This document shows, in pieces, positions 16,129 to 25,228 of a DNA stretch of 64,000 nt. Numbering within the stretch: position 1 is the stretch's first letter; each line of letters begins with the position of its first letter. The notes under the pieces were generated by a model. That model saw only the letters and a program-made list of their open reading frames with translations, was not told where the DNA came from and did not search any database. Made by a program: the position numbers and the translations under genes. Location: the NCBI RefSeq assembly GCF_001698815.1, contig NZ_LGSI01000068.1, forward strand, positions 310,001 through 374,000. Direction: 5' to 3'. This DNA is from Pseudomonas syringae. Its GTDB lineage: Bacteria; Pseudomonadota; Gammaproteobacteria; Pseudomonadales; Pseudomonadaceae.

Positions 16129-17782
16129 TTAACTTTTATTTGAGCGATGTCGATCTTGATCATCACGATAGTAGTACCTGTCCAACGTGCTCGAGAGATT
16201 TTGGTGTCCCAGATCGGCTTGGAGATGCTTATGGTCCCGTACCTGCGCATCAATTAAAGCGGAGGTATCTCTGAGCCAGTGAGGCGAAGCAGAGCGCAAG
16301 TTTTTTATGTCATCCTCTGAAAAGCCATCTATACGCATACGCTCGTACGCTTTATCGAAGACATCCTGAACCAAATCCCTGATACGTCTGTCGCATAAGC
16401 CTCCGAGCTTCCTAAGGGAATGTAATAGCGGAGAATCATCCTCTGGGAAGGGTTCCGGCGTTAGCCCTAAGAATAGACGGTAGCGGGACATCCAAATTCG
16501 AATATACTCGTCTTTAACGCTGACTCGGCTGAATTCCTCCCCCTGGTTGATCACGTAAAACCACCAATTCCCTTGATCATCTTTACGGAAGTCACGCATC
16601 ATCGGCTCGCGGCCATTCCTCCCCACAATGTCGGTTACCTTCAGATACAGCGAGTACATGGTAGCTACGATAAAAAGTGTACGCTCATGCATTTCGGGCT
16701 CTTGGTCAGCCATCATTTGCGCGGTTTCGAAGACAAAATCCCATTGGCGCGACGTTAGTGAATGAGCCATCGATGCGACAGATTTTTTTCTGTAGCTGGA
16801 TTTCTGTTTGATGGCATGAATAGGATTAGGAATGCTCGACAAACCTTCATTAGCCATCCATTCGAAAAAGCTACCACACACAGAGAAGGTCATACTGATT
16901 GAGTCCTTCTTCATCTTGTAGGGTGTAATCACAGACTCCATACGTTGCTCTTCAGCGAACTTCCGATCTTGCTTCCGCACCGTGTGATTGAACGGACGCC
17001 ACTCAGGATTAACCACGTAAGTATCCGTTGGCATTAAAATAATGCCACCGACACGCTGATAACGACTTCTTACAATTGGGCCAACCCAATCGGCAGGTGG
17101 TGTCAAACAGAACGTCATAAAGCGTTCGAAATCCTGGCGTGTCAGAGTCATCAGTGACTTCTTCAAAATGAGCAATGTCCAAAGCAGCAATCGCTCAATG
17201 TAAGAGCGGTAGGCGTTAAAGGTCGCTGAATTGGCTGCGTAATTGAGCAGGAATCCCTTGACGGCGCGATAGGAACTGACTGCATCGAGATTCTCTGGGA
17301 AGGACTCAAGCCAGCGAATGACCGCCGCTTGCTCTCTGGATAAGCTGTTGGGGTCCAATCTGAGAAAACGTTTGTACGTTTCGAATAATGGGATCAGTTT
17401 CTCGGGCATGGAGTTCCAATCTCTGGCTGTAGGTGAACGAATGGTAGAACTGACGCTAGACTAGTTATGAGAAAGTCAGCTCATTTTCATTAATATCTCC
17501 ACTGCACGGGGTATGTCAACGTTACTATCGGTATTTTTTAGTTCCGATTTTAAATGATTTTTTCTGTTTCCATTAATTAGTTTCGTTTTTAACTGACGTA
17601 AAAAATAACACCAAAAAATCTGAGCCTGATCAGCTGCTTAGGTATTTAGTTGAAATGTGAAAGGATAAGTTTTTCGAACATTGGATTTTGAAAAGCTTTA
17701 GAAAATATTAAGAATCTTGCCTAAACAGTTGATTTATTGGCAGTTCCATTTTTAACTGATTTCAGTCCCAGTTTTAACTGAC
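15877..17782 (+). repeat. Dispersed 18-bp direct repeats flanking the second recombinase
   Basis: Copies fit the consensus GTTYCRNTTTTAACTGAC, all in the same orientation: 15877-15894, 16062-16079, 16085-16102, a degenerate copy ending at 16126, 17541-17558, 17580-17597, 17743-17760 and 17765-17782. The last two differ at only a few bases. Within clusters the start-to-start spacing is 22-24 bases, about two helical turns. The copies lie on both sides of the gene at 16129-17409 and not inside it. They look like protein-binding arrays at the ends of an element. Confidence 0.7.
16129..17409 (-). CDS. Tyrosine recombinase paralogue with degenerate active site
   Basis: The protein has 426 residues and aligns with the neighbouring recombinase over its whole length, including the N-terminus (PLFETYKRFLRL versus PLFESYRRFLEL). 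His377, Arg380, His402 and a Tyr cluster (412-414) are kept. The first catalytic Arg is replaced by Lys257 (YLKVTDI instead of YLRVSDL), and the beta-hairpin Lys segment GKGNK is replaced by NQGEE. Both positions are needed for efficient cleavage in the family, so this copy may be weakly active or a DNA-binding partner. The frame is otherwise intact, which suggests selection for a folded protein. It is surrounded by the 18-bp repeats. The start has only a weak GGA upstream. Confidence 0.85.
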   Translation of the reverse strand: MPEKLIPLFETYKRFLRLDPNSLSREQAAVIRWLESFPENLDAVSSYRAVKGFLLNYAANSATFNAYRSYIERLLLWTLLILKKSLMTLTRQDFERFMTFCLTPPADWVGPIVRSRYQRVGGIILMPTDTYVVNPEWRPFNHTVRKQDRKFAEEQRMESVITPYKMKKDSISMTFSVCGSFFEWMANEGLSSIPNPIHAIKQKSSYRKKSVASMAHSLTSRQWDFVFETAQMMADQEPEMHERTLFIVATMYSLYLKVTDIVGRNGREPMMRDFRKDDQGNWWFYVINQGEEFSRVSVKDEYIRIWMSRYRLFLGLTPEPFPEDDSPLLHSLRKLGGLCDRRIRDLVQDVFDKAYERMRIDGFSEDDIKNLRSASPHWLRDTSALIDAQVRDHKHLQADLGHQNLSSTLDRYYYRDDQDRHRSNKS

Positions 17783-18133
17783 GCTCACATCATGAGAGTC
17801 TCAAGGCTTAAATCTGCGAGGAACACGGGACCCGTGGCGCAACACAATGGTACGCATAATGTATATTATGTTAAATCATGTATCCAAACCTTGTAGCCAG
17901 AACCCTATGTCTGTTTCCACTAACCTATGAACCCTATTCCACAAACTTGCGAAACCTAAGGAATCATGTCGATCCTTATCAGAAAAAACTCCGGGATACT
18001 TATCGGTAGCCGACTGCCTAAGTTGAGTGAGTGATCTGCATCAGCGCCTGAAAAAACGTTCTCTCTGCGGCAAACTCGGTGTCAGCTCATTAACCGCCTT
18101 ACTTGGATGGATGCAGAGTATTTTCAAGAAGCT
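17410..18133. other. 724-base AT-rich non-coding region with 18-bp repeats
   Basis: No gene is supported. The left part holds four copies of the 18-bp direct repeat (17541-17782). A short dyad CATAAT-GTAT-ATTATG is at 17853-17868. The right end approaches the LysR fragment, so the boundary between island and chromosome probably lies between about 17,800 and 18,400. Confidence 0.55.
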
Positions 18134-18400
18134 CTAGAAAGCAGTTACACGCAGCGGCGTAAAATGCCTCGATGGGACAGCGGCCCAAATTGATAAGGAT
18201 TCCATGTCAGCGTCTAAAAGCTTTACGCGCACAAGTGATCCATCTTCCAGTTGCTGGCGTACATCCCAATACGTCAGCATCGCCAACCCCTGCCCTTGCA
18301 AGCATGCTGTGCGAACCGATTCAACTGAGCTTACCGAAAGGTTGCCCTGCAAGCTCAGCGAGCGCACTTTTCGCAGCACATTTTTGGTTCGCCCAAGCAA
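18134..18400 (-). pseudogene. C-terminal fragment of a LysR-type regulator
   Basis: About 88 codons encode the end of a LysR effector-binding domain: SVESVRTACLQGQGLAMLTY, then a W-D-V-x-x-x-L-E-D-G-SLV segment and SIWAAVPSRHFTPLRVTAF. The DNA-binding half is missing and a stop lies just upstream of the fragment. It stops directly after the conserved RVTAF, a few residues short of the usual end. It lies between the island and the threonine aldolase gene on the same strand and is probably a casualty of island insertion. Confidence 0.7.
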
Positions 18401-18422
18401 GGGCAGACTTTACAGCCTCAAC

Positions 18423-19496
18423 TTATTGATTTGCCGACGCCATTCCCGTTCTGAAGCATTCCGCTGCTCGTTGAATAGCACTATCGTCAATATGGCGGTG
18501 TGTTACACAGCGCAGTTTTCCGGCCCCCCATGGACGTACCTTCAAACCAACACTCTCAAGATTCAGCACCCAGGTCGTACTGTCCAGACCCGTTTGTGAT
18601 ATATCAACCTGAACGATATTGGTGTCCGGCTGCGAAGCACTGATTGCAAGTCCCATTTGGTTGATCTTATTGCTAAGCAGCTTGGCTCGACGGTGATCTT
18701 CGTCCAGACGCGCAACCATATTTTGGACTGCATACAAACCCGCGGCTGCCATGATCCCAGCCTGGCGTTGAGTACCGCCAAGCATGCGACGCAGCCGCCG
18801 CGCTTGAGCCATCGTGGTGGAAGATCCAACCAACACGGCACCGACCGGGGCACTAAGCCCTTTAGACAAGCATACCGAAACAGTATCGGCGTTGCGGGCC
18901 ACCTGCTCGGGGCTCACGCCTAAGGCTACCGCTGCGTTGAATAGCCGAGCGCCATCCAGATGCACTTGGACGCCCCGCGCTTCGGACATCCGATACACCT
19001 GTTCCATATGCTCCAGCGCAGGTACCGTGCCGCCAGCGTTGTTATGTGAGGTTTCCATAGCCAGCAGGCCGGTCTGCAGTTTGTGCTTGCCCCCTTTGAG
19101 CGCCTCTTCGGCCTCATTGAGATCCATCGCGCCCCGTAGCCCAGAAACGCCGAGATAGAACAGACCGGTGAACGTAGCGGAGCCACGCTCTGACGTGAAC
19201 ATATGCGCGCTGGACTCAAGCACAACCTGTTCGCTGCGGCCCGTCTGTGCCAGTACCGCCAACAGGTTCGCCATGGTGCAACTGGGCACGAACAAACCTT
19301 CGTCTTTACCTAGTAGTCGGGCAACGCTTTCTTCAAGCATGCGCACCGAGGGGTCAAAATCCAGACCATCGTCGCCGATTGGCGCGGACTGCATGACCTC
19401 ATACATTTCTTGGGTCGGGCGGGTGACAGTATCGCTACGCAAATCAACGGGCGTCGAAGCTTCCGCCCTGCGTTCGAGGGCATTCAAAACTGACAT
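18423..19496 (-). CDS. Low-specificity threonine aldolase family enzyme (PLP)
   Basis: The protein has 357 residues. Family enzymes split L-threonine or L-allo-threonine to glycine and acetaldehyde with pyridoxal phosphate. Seen here are LRSDTVTRPTQEM near the N-terminus, ETSHNNAGGT at 148-157, HLDGAR at 179-184 and the PLP lysine Lys212 in VCLSKGLSAPVGA. Length and start fit the family; AGGGG lies 6 bases before the ATG. It is the last gene of an operon whose first four genes build an amino-acid ABC transporter, so the transporter probably imports its substrate, a beta-hydroxy amino acid. Related enzymes act on beta-hydroxyaspartate or phenylserine, and the true substrate is open. Confidence 0.88.
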   Translation of the reverse strand: MSVLNALERRAEASTPVDLRSDTVTRPTQEMYEVMQSAPIGDDGLDFDPSVRMLEESVARLLGKDEGLFVPSCTMANLLAVLAQTGRSEQVVLESSAHMFTSERGSATFTGLFYLGVSGLRGAMDLNEAEEALKGGKHKLQTGLLAMETSHNNAGGTVPALEHMEQVYRMSEARGVQVHLDGARLFNAAVALGVSPEQVARNADTVSVCLSKGLSAPVGAVLVGSSTTMAQARRLRRMLGGTQRQAGIMAAAGLYAVQNMVARLDEDHRRAKLLSNKINQMGLAISASQPDTNIVQVDISQTGLDSTTWVLNLESVGLKVRPWGAGKLRCVTHRHIDDSAIQRAAECFRTGMASANQ

Positions 19497-19510
19497 GAGA
19501 AACCCCTGTT

Positions 19511-20245
19511 TTAGTGCTGGAGAATTTTGGAAAGAAACTGGCGGGTGCGTTCGCTGCGCGCTTCGACGTTGTCGAAAAACTCTGAAGTGACGCAGTCCTC
19601 AATAATCTTGCCGCCATCCATGAAGATCACCCGATCGGCGACCCGACGTGCGAAGCCCATTTCATGGGTAACGACCATCATGGTCATGCCTTCACGAGCA
19701 AGGTCGCTCATAACATCAAGTACTTCATTGACCATCTCTGGATCGAGCGCCGAGGTCGGTTCATCGAACAGCATGACTGTAGGATCCATCGATAAGGCAC
19801 GCGCGATAGCTACGCGCTGCTGTTGTCCACCCGAAAGCATGCCCGGGTGTTTGTCCTTGTGTGCCAGCAGGCCAACCCGATCCAGCAGCGCATGGGCTTT
19901 GACTCTCGCTTCTTCAGGGTTGCGCTTGAGTACTTTAATCTGCCCCATACATAGGTTTTCAGTTACAGACAAATGCGGGAACAGCTCGAAGTGCTGGAAG
20001 ACCATACCTGCTTGCGCACGCAATTTAGGCAGGTTGGTTTTCGGATCGCCCACACTGATGCCGTTGACCAATACGGTGCCTTTCTCGAAGGGTTCGAGTG
20101 CATTGACGGTCTTGATTAAGGTCGACTTGCCTGAACCAGAGGGGCCGCATACAACGACTACTTCACCCTTTGTGACACGAGTGGTGCAACTGTCCAGCAC
20201 CTGGAACTCGCCGTACCATTTGCTGACGTTATTGAATTCAATCAT
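19511..20245 (-). CDS. Amino-acid ABC transporter ATP-binding protein (GltL/GlnQ type)
   Basis: The protein has 244 residues. Walker A is GPSGSGKST, the signature LSGGQQQRVAIARAL, and Walker B VMLFDEPTSALDPE, followed by the H-loop VVTHEMGFA. The MVFQHFELFPHLSVTENL segment is typical of polar amino-acid importers. It powers import together with the two permeases and the binding protein encoded upstream. It lies 14 bases upstream of the threonine aldolase gene and 40 bases downstream of the permease, in one operon. Confidence 0.93.
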   Translation of the reverse strand: MIEFNNVSKWYGEFQVLDSCTTRVTKGEVVVVCGPSGSGKSTLIKTVNALEPFEKGTVLVNGISVGDPKTNLPKLRAQAGMVFQHFELFPHLSVTENLCMGQIKVLKRNPEEARVKAHALLDRVGLLAHKDKHPGMLSGGQQQRVAIARALSMDPTVMLFDEPTSALDPEMVNEVLDVMSDLAREGMTMMVVTHEMGFARRVADRVIFMDGGKIIEDCVTSEFFDNVEARSERTRQFLSKILQH

Positions 20246-20285
20246 CTGGGATAACCCGCTTGGTTGACACTAACTAAATGGACAT

Positions 20286-20972
20286 TCAGCGCGCTACAAG
20301 CGCTCTTCTTTCAAGCAGCTTGACGATTCGCGAGGCACTGAAGCAGATCACCAGGTAAACCAGCGCGACGAACACATACAACTCAACCAGTCGGCCATCA
20401 CGCTGTCCGATCTTTGCACCAGCGCCTAGGAAATCGGTCAACGACAGCACGTACACCAGTGAAGTGTCCTGAAACAGAATGATTACCCGCGTCACCAGCG
20501 ACGGCAGCATGTTGCGAAAGGCTTGCGGGAGGATGATGCTCTGCATCGACTGACGATAAGTGAGCCCGATCGCCAGCCCAGCAGACATCTGCCCCCGCGA
20601 TACCGACTGAATTCCTGCGCGCATGATTTCGCAGAAATACGCGGCTTCGAACAGGGTGAAGGTGATGATCGCTGACTTGTATGCCCCCACATTCATGGGC
20701 CGTGAAGAACCCGTTATCCAGGCGCCTATGTACGGCATCAGAAAGTAGAACCAGAAAATCACCAGCAGCAGCGGGATCGACCGCATGGTATTGACATAAA
20801 CGGCTGCCGGTATCGACAGGAGCCGATACGGTGACAAACGCATCACCGCCAAGAGTGTCCCGAGTGCCAGCCCCATGGTTGCGGCGGCAATGGTCAAGGT
20901 GAGCGTAAAGGTCATGCCAGTCCCAAACAGGTACGGCATGGCCTGGATTACGGCAGCGAAATCGAAGTTCAT
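20286..20972 (-). CDS. Amino-acid ABC transporter permease (GltK type)
   Basis: The protein has 228 residues and about five hydrophobic segments. The cytoplasmic EAA loop is seen as EIMRAGIQSVSRGQMSAGLAIGL, which contacts the ATPase. It belongs to the His/Glu/Gln/Arg permease family. Its start overlaps the end of the preceding permease gene by four bases (ATGA), so the two are translationally coupled and probably form a heterodimer channel in the inner membrane. Confidence 0.92.
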   Translation of the reverse strand: MNFDFAAVIQAMPYLFGTGMTFTLTLTIAAATMGLALGTLLAVMRLSPYRLLSIPAAVYVNTMRSIPLLLVIFWFYFLMPYIGAWITGSSRPMNVGAYKSAIITFTLFEAAYFCEIMRAGIQSVSRGQMSAGLAIGLTYRQSMQSIILPQAFRNMLPSLVTRVIILFQDTSLVYVLSLTDFLGAGAKIGQRDGRLVELYVFVALVYLVICFSASRIVKLLERRALVAR

Positions 20973-21736
20973 GAGGCACTCCCGCTCAATTTCATTCGTG
21001 CCTTCCAGCCAATCTTTCCGGGTAGGGAAAAATGGCGCTCCACGTAATGCATGACCAGAACGACACAGCCATTGATCACCAGGTAACCGACCGTTGCCGC
21101 TGAAAACGCCTCGAAGATATGAAAGCTGAACTCCTGCATAGCTCGCGCTTGCCCGGTCAGCTCAAGAAGGCCAATGGTCAACGCCACGGAAGAGTATTTG
21201 ACGATGCCCATGAACTCGGAGGTCAGCGGCGGGATCACGATCCGATAAGCCTGGGGCATGATCACGTAGAGATACACTTGGACAGGCGTCAGGCCCATGG
21301 CCGTACCCGCCTGGCCCTGCCCTCGCGGCAACGACTGGATACCTGCACGCAACGTTTCTGCCAACCGCGCGGTGCCATAAAAGCTCAGGCACAGCACAGC
21401 CGGTATGAATTGCCCCCAAGGCTGCCCCATCTGTTTCAAAGCGTCACCCCACTCCTTGGGCAATACCTCCGGAAGGACGAAATACCAGAGAAACATCTGT
21501 ACCAGCAGCGGGATATTACGAAATATCTCGACGTACACCGTGCCGATAAAATGCAGCAGCACCGAAGGCGACGTTCGCATGACCGCTACGATTGAGCCCA
21601 GGACGAAGGACACGATGCCGGCGGACAAAGACAGTGCCAATGTCCAGCCAACGCCCGTTAGCAAGTTGTACAGGTAGCTATCAACACCATTGGAAGACAG
21701 ATCAAGAAAGATCTTCCAACTCCAGTCGTAGTTCAT
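20969..21736 (-). CDS. Amino-acid ABC transporter permease (GltJ type)
   Basis: The protein has 255 residues. Several membrane helices are seen (LTGVGWTLALSLSAGIVSFVL and others) and an EAA loop TLRAGIQSLPRGQGQAGTAMGL. The longer N-terminus with an extra amphipathic segment (MNYDWSWKIFLDLS) is typical of GltJ-like partners. It follows the binding-protein gene by 8 bases. It forms the translocation pore with the second permease. Confidence 0.92.
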   Translation of the reverse strand: MNYDWSWKIFLDLSSNGVDSYLYNLLTGVGWTLALSLSAGIVSFVLGSIVAVMRTSPSVLLHFIGTVYVEIFRNIPLLVQMFLWYFVLPEVLPKEWGDALKQMGQPWGQFIPAVLCLSFYGTARLAETLRAGIQSLPRGQGQAGTAMGLTPVQVYLYVIMPQAYRIVIPPLTSEFMGIVKYSSVALTIGLLELTGQARAMQEFSFHIFEAFSAATVGYLVINGCVVLVMHYVERHFSLPGKIGWKARMKLSGSAS

Positions 21737-21744
21737 GGGTTTGC

Positions 21745-22647
21745 TTACTCGTAAGTGGCGGGATCAGGCGAATCGGTCGGATTAGCCAACGCCCTTTTGA
21801 GTGCAGCGCTCATGGGGTATTTGAGATTGATGCCGCGCGGCGGAATCGGCGACGTGAAGTATTTGTCGTACAGCTTGGCGACAGTGCCATCCTTGATGAG
21901 CTCAACCACAGCAGTATCCACAAGCTTCTTGAACTCAGGGTCGTCCTTAGGCTCCAGGATGCCATAGGGCGCCAGCTCCAGACCTTTAGTACCCACCACA
22001 AAATCTTCAGGATTTTTGGACGACGCCACGGCACCGTAAGCCAACCCATCGTCGTTAGCAGAGCCTGCGGCGCGGCCACTGGAAACCATCAGGAAGGTTT
22101 CTGCAGTGTCCTTCGCCGGCGCCATGGAGATGCCGTAGTCATATTTGGCATTAAGCATCGAGATCAGCTTGAACGTCTGCCCACCCGCTTGCGCTGCAAT
22201 GGTCTTGCCGCGAAAGGATGAGAGGTCATTCACGTCCACCCCGGCATCCTTGCGAGCCATCAGCACGACCTGGGCGACAAACGTCGTGGGGGCGAAAGAC
22301 ACCAGTGCGTGGCGATCGGCTTTATTAGTGGTATTGCCGCATTCCAGATCGATCGTGCCATTGGCCAGCAACGGAATACGCGTCGCCGAAGCCGTAGGGT
22401 TGTAATTCACTTCCAGAGACTTCAGGCCGAGTGAAGTCTTGATTTTTGCAGTGATGGCCTCGCATATCTCGACCGTATAGCCCACGGGTTTCTGCTCGGC
22501 GTCTAGGTAGCCGAATGGCACCGAACTTTCCGGATAGCCCAGTGTGATTGAGCCTGACTCGCGAATCCTGTCGATTCGCCCATCTGCAAACGCATGCGCG
22601 CCGAGTACGAATGCCGCCAGCGCTGTTACAGCTGAAATTACTTTCAT
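21745..22647 (-). CDS. Periplasmic amino-acid binding protein of the ABC importer (GltI type)
   Basis: The protein has 300 residues from the chosen ATG at 22647, which has AGGAAGG about 4 bases upstream. A longer frame to 22761 would put 38 residues in front of the signal peptide and is unlikely. The N-terminus MKVISAVTALAAFVLGAHAFA is a cleavable signal peptide. The mature part has the family-3 solute binding pattern (GSITLGYPESSVPFGYLD, GYTVEICEAI, and a two-lobe layout). It delivers a polar or acidic amino acid to the permeases. It is the first gene of the operon, and a LysR gene starts 147 bases away on the other strand. The exact ligand is not shown by the sequence. Confidence 0.9.
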   Translation of the reverse strand: MKVISAVTALAAFVLGAHAFADGRIDRIRESGSITLGYPESSVPFGYLDAEQKPVGYTVEICEAITAKIKTSLGLKSLEVNYNPTASATRIPLLANGTIDLECGNTTNKADRHALVSFAPTTFVAQVVLMARKDAGVDVNDLSSFRGKTIAAQAGGQTFKLISMLNAKYDYGISMAPAKDTAETFLMVSSGRAAGSANDDGLAYGAVASSKNPEDFVVGTKGLELAPYGILEPKDDPEFKKLVDTAVVELIKDGTVAKLYDKYFTSPIPPRGINLKYPMSAALKRALANPTDSPDPATYE

Positions 22648-22760
22648 TTTCCTTCCTCGGTAATCGAAACAGAGAACATCTTTATCTTTTGTCGAGAACT
22701 GACCGAGAGCAGGAGATCGGTAGTGGCAAAAAGTATCCATGAAGAATATATTTAAGCCCA

Positions 22761-22775
22761 ATACCTCTTACGTAT
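22761..22775. promoter_or_regulatory. Candidate LysR box between binding-protein and LysR genes
   Basis: ATACCTCTTACGTAT is an interrupted dyad (ATAC-N7-GTAT) that fits the T-N11-A pattern of LysR sites. It lies 20 bases upstream of the LysR start, in the only intergenic space of the divergent pair, so it could serve autoregulation and operon control. Confidence 0.4.
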
Positions 22776-22794
22776 TACTAGATACAGGACTGAT

Positions 22795-23715
22795 ATGAGC
22801 GAAGGCCATATGAAGCTTCGCCAGATCGAGGCCTTCCGCGCGGTCATGATGACGGGCTCCATGACGATTGCTGCCCGCAAGCTGCATACCTCACAACCTC
22901 AAGTTAGCCGCCTGATCGGGCAACTCGAAAACCTTGCGCAGTTCCCGTTATTCGAACGGCATGGCACCAAGCTCAAGCCGACGGTAGACGGAGAGCGTTT
23001 CTATGGCGAAGTTGAGAAGACGTTCGCAGGGCTGTCCAGCCTGGAGTCGGCTGCAGCGGTAATTCGCTCGTTTGGCAGGGATCGTTTAGTGCTCGCGGCA
23101 ATGCCTCGACTGGCAGGAGGTCTGCTGGCAAGGGCAGTCGCCCGATTCAAACTGGAGCTTCCGGACGTCATGGTGACAATCCAGTCCGGCAATGAAAGCA
23201 CTGTTAACGAGTGGATACGCTCCGGGATGTGCAGTACCGGTTTAGCCATGCTTTATGGCCAAACGCCCGGCATCCTCGTTGACCCCGTTATCAAGTCGAA
23301 CTGTGTTGCTGTGTTCCCAAAAGGCCATCGCTTTGCACAACTGGATCGGGTCACGCCTCAGGATTTTGCGAACGAACGTTATGTCTCATTTCCGAGCACG
23401 AGCCCTGTTAGGGAACGTATTGACCAGATCTTCGAACAGGCTGGTGTCAGCCGATTCATCGTTGCGGAAGCAAGCCTGGGTTCGTCAATTTGCGCACTCG
23501 TAGGCGCAGGCATGGGCGTTAGCTTAATCAACCCGGTAGCAGCCGCTGAGGAAGCGACGATCAATGACATCGAATCGCGTCCATTCACCGAAAGCATTCC
23601 GGTTGTGATCGGGCTTCTTTTCCCATCGCACCATCCGCAGTCAAGGCTGGTGAGCCGCTTTGCGCAATGCGCTCGCGAAGTGATGCTCGAAGAGTTATCG
23701 CCACTGTGTGAGTGA
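22795..23715 (+). CDS. LysR-type regulator, divergent from the amino-acid uptake operon
   Basis: The protein has 306 residues. The winged helix-turn-helix is at about residues 6-65 (MKLRQIEAFRAVMMTGSMTI, then SQPQVSRLIGQLE). A periplasmic-binding-protein-like effector domain follows. The pattern resembles regulators of opine and amino-acid catabolism (NocR/OccR group). An alternative start at residue 6 (22810) would also give a complete domain. Its position suggests it controls the transporter and threonine aldolase operon in response to the imported compound; this is inference from context. Confidence 0.88.
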   Translation: MSEGHMKLRQIEAFRAVMMTGSMTIAARKLHTSQPQVSRLIGQLENLAQFPLFERHGTKLKPTVDGERFYGEVEKTFAGLSSLESAAAVIRSFGRDRLVLAAMPRLAGGLLARAVARFKLELPDVMVTIQSGNESTVNEWIRSGMCSTGLAMLYGQTPGILVDPVIKSNCVAVFPKGHRFAQLDRVTPQDFANERYVSFPSTSPVRERIDQIFEQAGVSRFIVAEASLGSSICALVGAGMGVSLINPVAAAEEATINDIESRPFTESIPVVIGLLFPSHHPQSRLVSRFAQCAREVMLEELSPLCE

Positions 23716-23836
23716 GGCTAACAACGCTACAAAATTGCCGAAACGGGCGTTTCATGGCAAGGGACAACCTGGCGAGCATTCTCGCCTAAATGGGTGTCCG
23801 GAATCATTAGACCACTACACGATCTATACAGCCCCC

Positions 23837-23870
23837 AAAAAATACGAGGCCGGTCAGCCTCATATTTTTT
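23837..23870. terminator. Bidirectional terminator between LysR and nitH
   Basis: GAGGC-CGGTCA-GCCTC forms a hairpin flanked by AAAAAATA on the left and TATTTTTT on the right, so it has a U-tract in both directions. It serves the rightward LysR gene and the leftward nit operon. Confidence 0.85.
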
Positions 23871-23877
23871 ATCCCTA

Positions 23878-25185
23878 TCACTGGGTTAACTCAGCTACCT
23901 CTCTCGCCTGAACCGGACTCTTGTGATGCAAAGCACTGATGCGGTCCACCAGGTATCGCGCATCTTGTGCCACACCCGAAAATCGACCTGAGCCCCAGGT
24001 GTACAGCCACGGCAATCCAAGAAAGTACAAACCTGGCTGCGAAGTGATTCCACGTTGATGCCCGGGATGGCCGCGACCATTGAAGACCGGAGCCTCGACC
24101 CAGGTAAAGTCCGGGCTGAAGCCGATGCACCAGATGATGCTGGTGATTCCCTCGCCTACAAGGTCCAGTTCGCTGCGTTCCTGCTCTGGTACCCAGGTCG
24201 GCTGATAACGTTCACCGGGCGGAGCATCAATCGAGTGCTGCTCGATGTATTTGTCGATCGAGCCATTGATCCGGTTGTACACCGCATCAGCGTTGTCCAG
24301 GCTCTCGGCCAAGTTGTTGCCGAACTGGAGCCGCGTGCCTTGCAACCCGTCAAGACGTCCGACCAACTCCATGCCTTCGCGAGCGAAATTGCGTAGATCG
24401 ATGTCGCGCCCGCCATCGCGCCCGGTGACGTAGTGATTGGTGTTGTCACGCACGCCTTCACGCAGCGGATGCGTATCAACGCCAATCTCGTAATAACCCA
24501 TCTCAGCGAGCCAATCGACCACATCCTTGCCACGATAAAAACGCGCACAACGCGGTGCATCACCGACGGCCAGATAGACCTTGCGCCCGGCCAGGTGCAA
24601 GTCTTCAGCGATCTGCGCACCCGACTGGCCGGAGCCGACTACCAGCACATTGCCTGCGGGCAACGCCTGCGGATTGCGGTATTGCTCGGAATGAATCTGG
24701 TGAACACCCGCCGGCAAACGTTCCGCCAGACGCGGGATGATCGGCGTGTGATAACCGCCCGACGCGACAATCACCTGATCGGCGCTGAACTCACCTTGCG
24801 AGGTGTGCACCTCGAAACCACCTGCCACGCGAGGGATCACCCGTTGCACGGCGACGCCTTCACGGACTGGCGCATTGACCGACTGGACGAAGCCGGCCAG
24901 GTATTGGTTGATCTCATCCTTCTTCATAAACCCGTGCGGGTCGGTTCCCTTGAATCCGTCGGTGTAACTGTAACCCGGCAACGCGCACTGCCAGTTGGGG
25001 GTCACCAGACTGAAGGCGTCCCAGCGCTGGTTACGCCAGGTGTGGGTCACGCTGTGTTTCTCCAACACCAGATGATCGATCCCTTGCTGTTGCAGGTAAT
25101 AGCTGGCGGATAACCCGGCCTGACCGCCGCCGACGACGATCACGCTATGGTGTGATGGTTTGATTGAAGTGAGGTGGCTGGTCAT
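23878..25185 (-). CDS. nitH: MSMEG_0569-family flavin-dependent oxidoreductase of the Nit1C cluster
   Basis: The protein has 435 residues. An FAD-binding GGGQAGLSAS is at about 19-28, and a second dinucleotide-binding GSGQSGAQIAEDL lies near the middle, the layout of flavin monooxygenases of the Trk/FMO type. It is the last gene of the leftward nit operon, about 43 bases after nitG. The gene order matches the Nit1C cluster linked to growth on cyanide as nitrogen source in Pseudomonas. The reaction is not known; oxidation of a nitrogen-containing intermediate is plausible. Cofactor use is inferred from the two GxGxxG motifs. Confidence 0.9.
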   Translation of the reverse strand: MTSHLTSIKPSHHSVIVVGGGQAGLSASYYLQQQGIDHLVLEKHSVTHTWRNQRWDAFSLVTPNWQCALPGYSYTDGFKGTDPHGFMKKDEINQYLAGFVQSVNAPVREGVAVQRVIPRVAGGFEVHTSQGEFSADQVIVASGGYHTPIIPRLAERLPAGVHQIHSEQYRNPQALPAGNVLVVGSGQSGAQIAEDLHLAGRKVYLAVGDAPRCARFYRGKDVVDWLAEMGYYEIGVDTHPLREGVRDNTNHYVTGRDGGRDIDLRNFAREGMELVGRLDGLQGTRLQFGNNLAESLDNADAVYNRINGSIDKYIEQHSIDAPPGERYQPTWVPEQERSELDLVGEGITSIIWCIGFSPDFTWVEAPVFNGRGHPGHQRGITSQPGLYFLGLPWLYTWGSGRFSGVAQDARYLVDRISALHHKSPVQAREVAELTQ

Positions 25186-25228
25186 ATTCGGCTCCGGTCA
25201 TCGATGTCAAAAAGGAAAAATCAAACAC

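Noticed and set aside
15877..17782. CRISPR array
   Set aside because: The 18-bp repeats are irregularly spaced, interrupted by a gene, and no cas gene is present.
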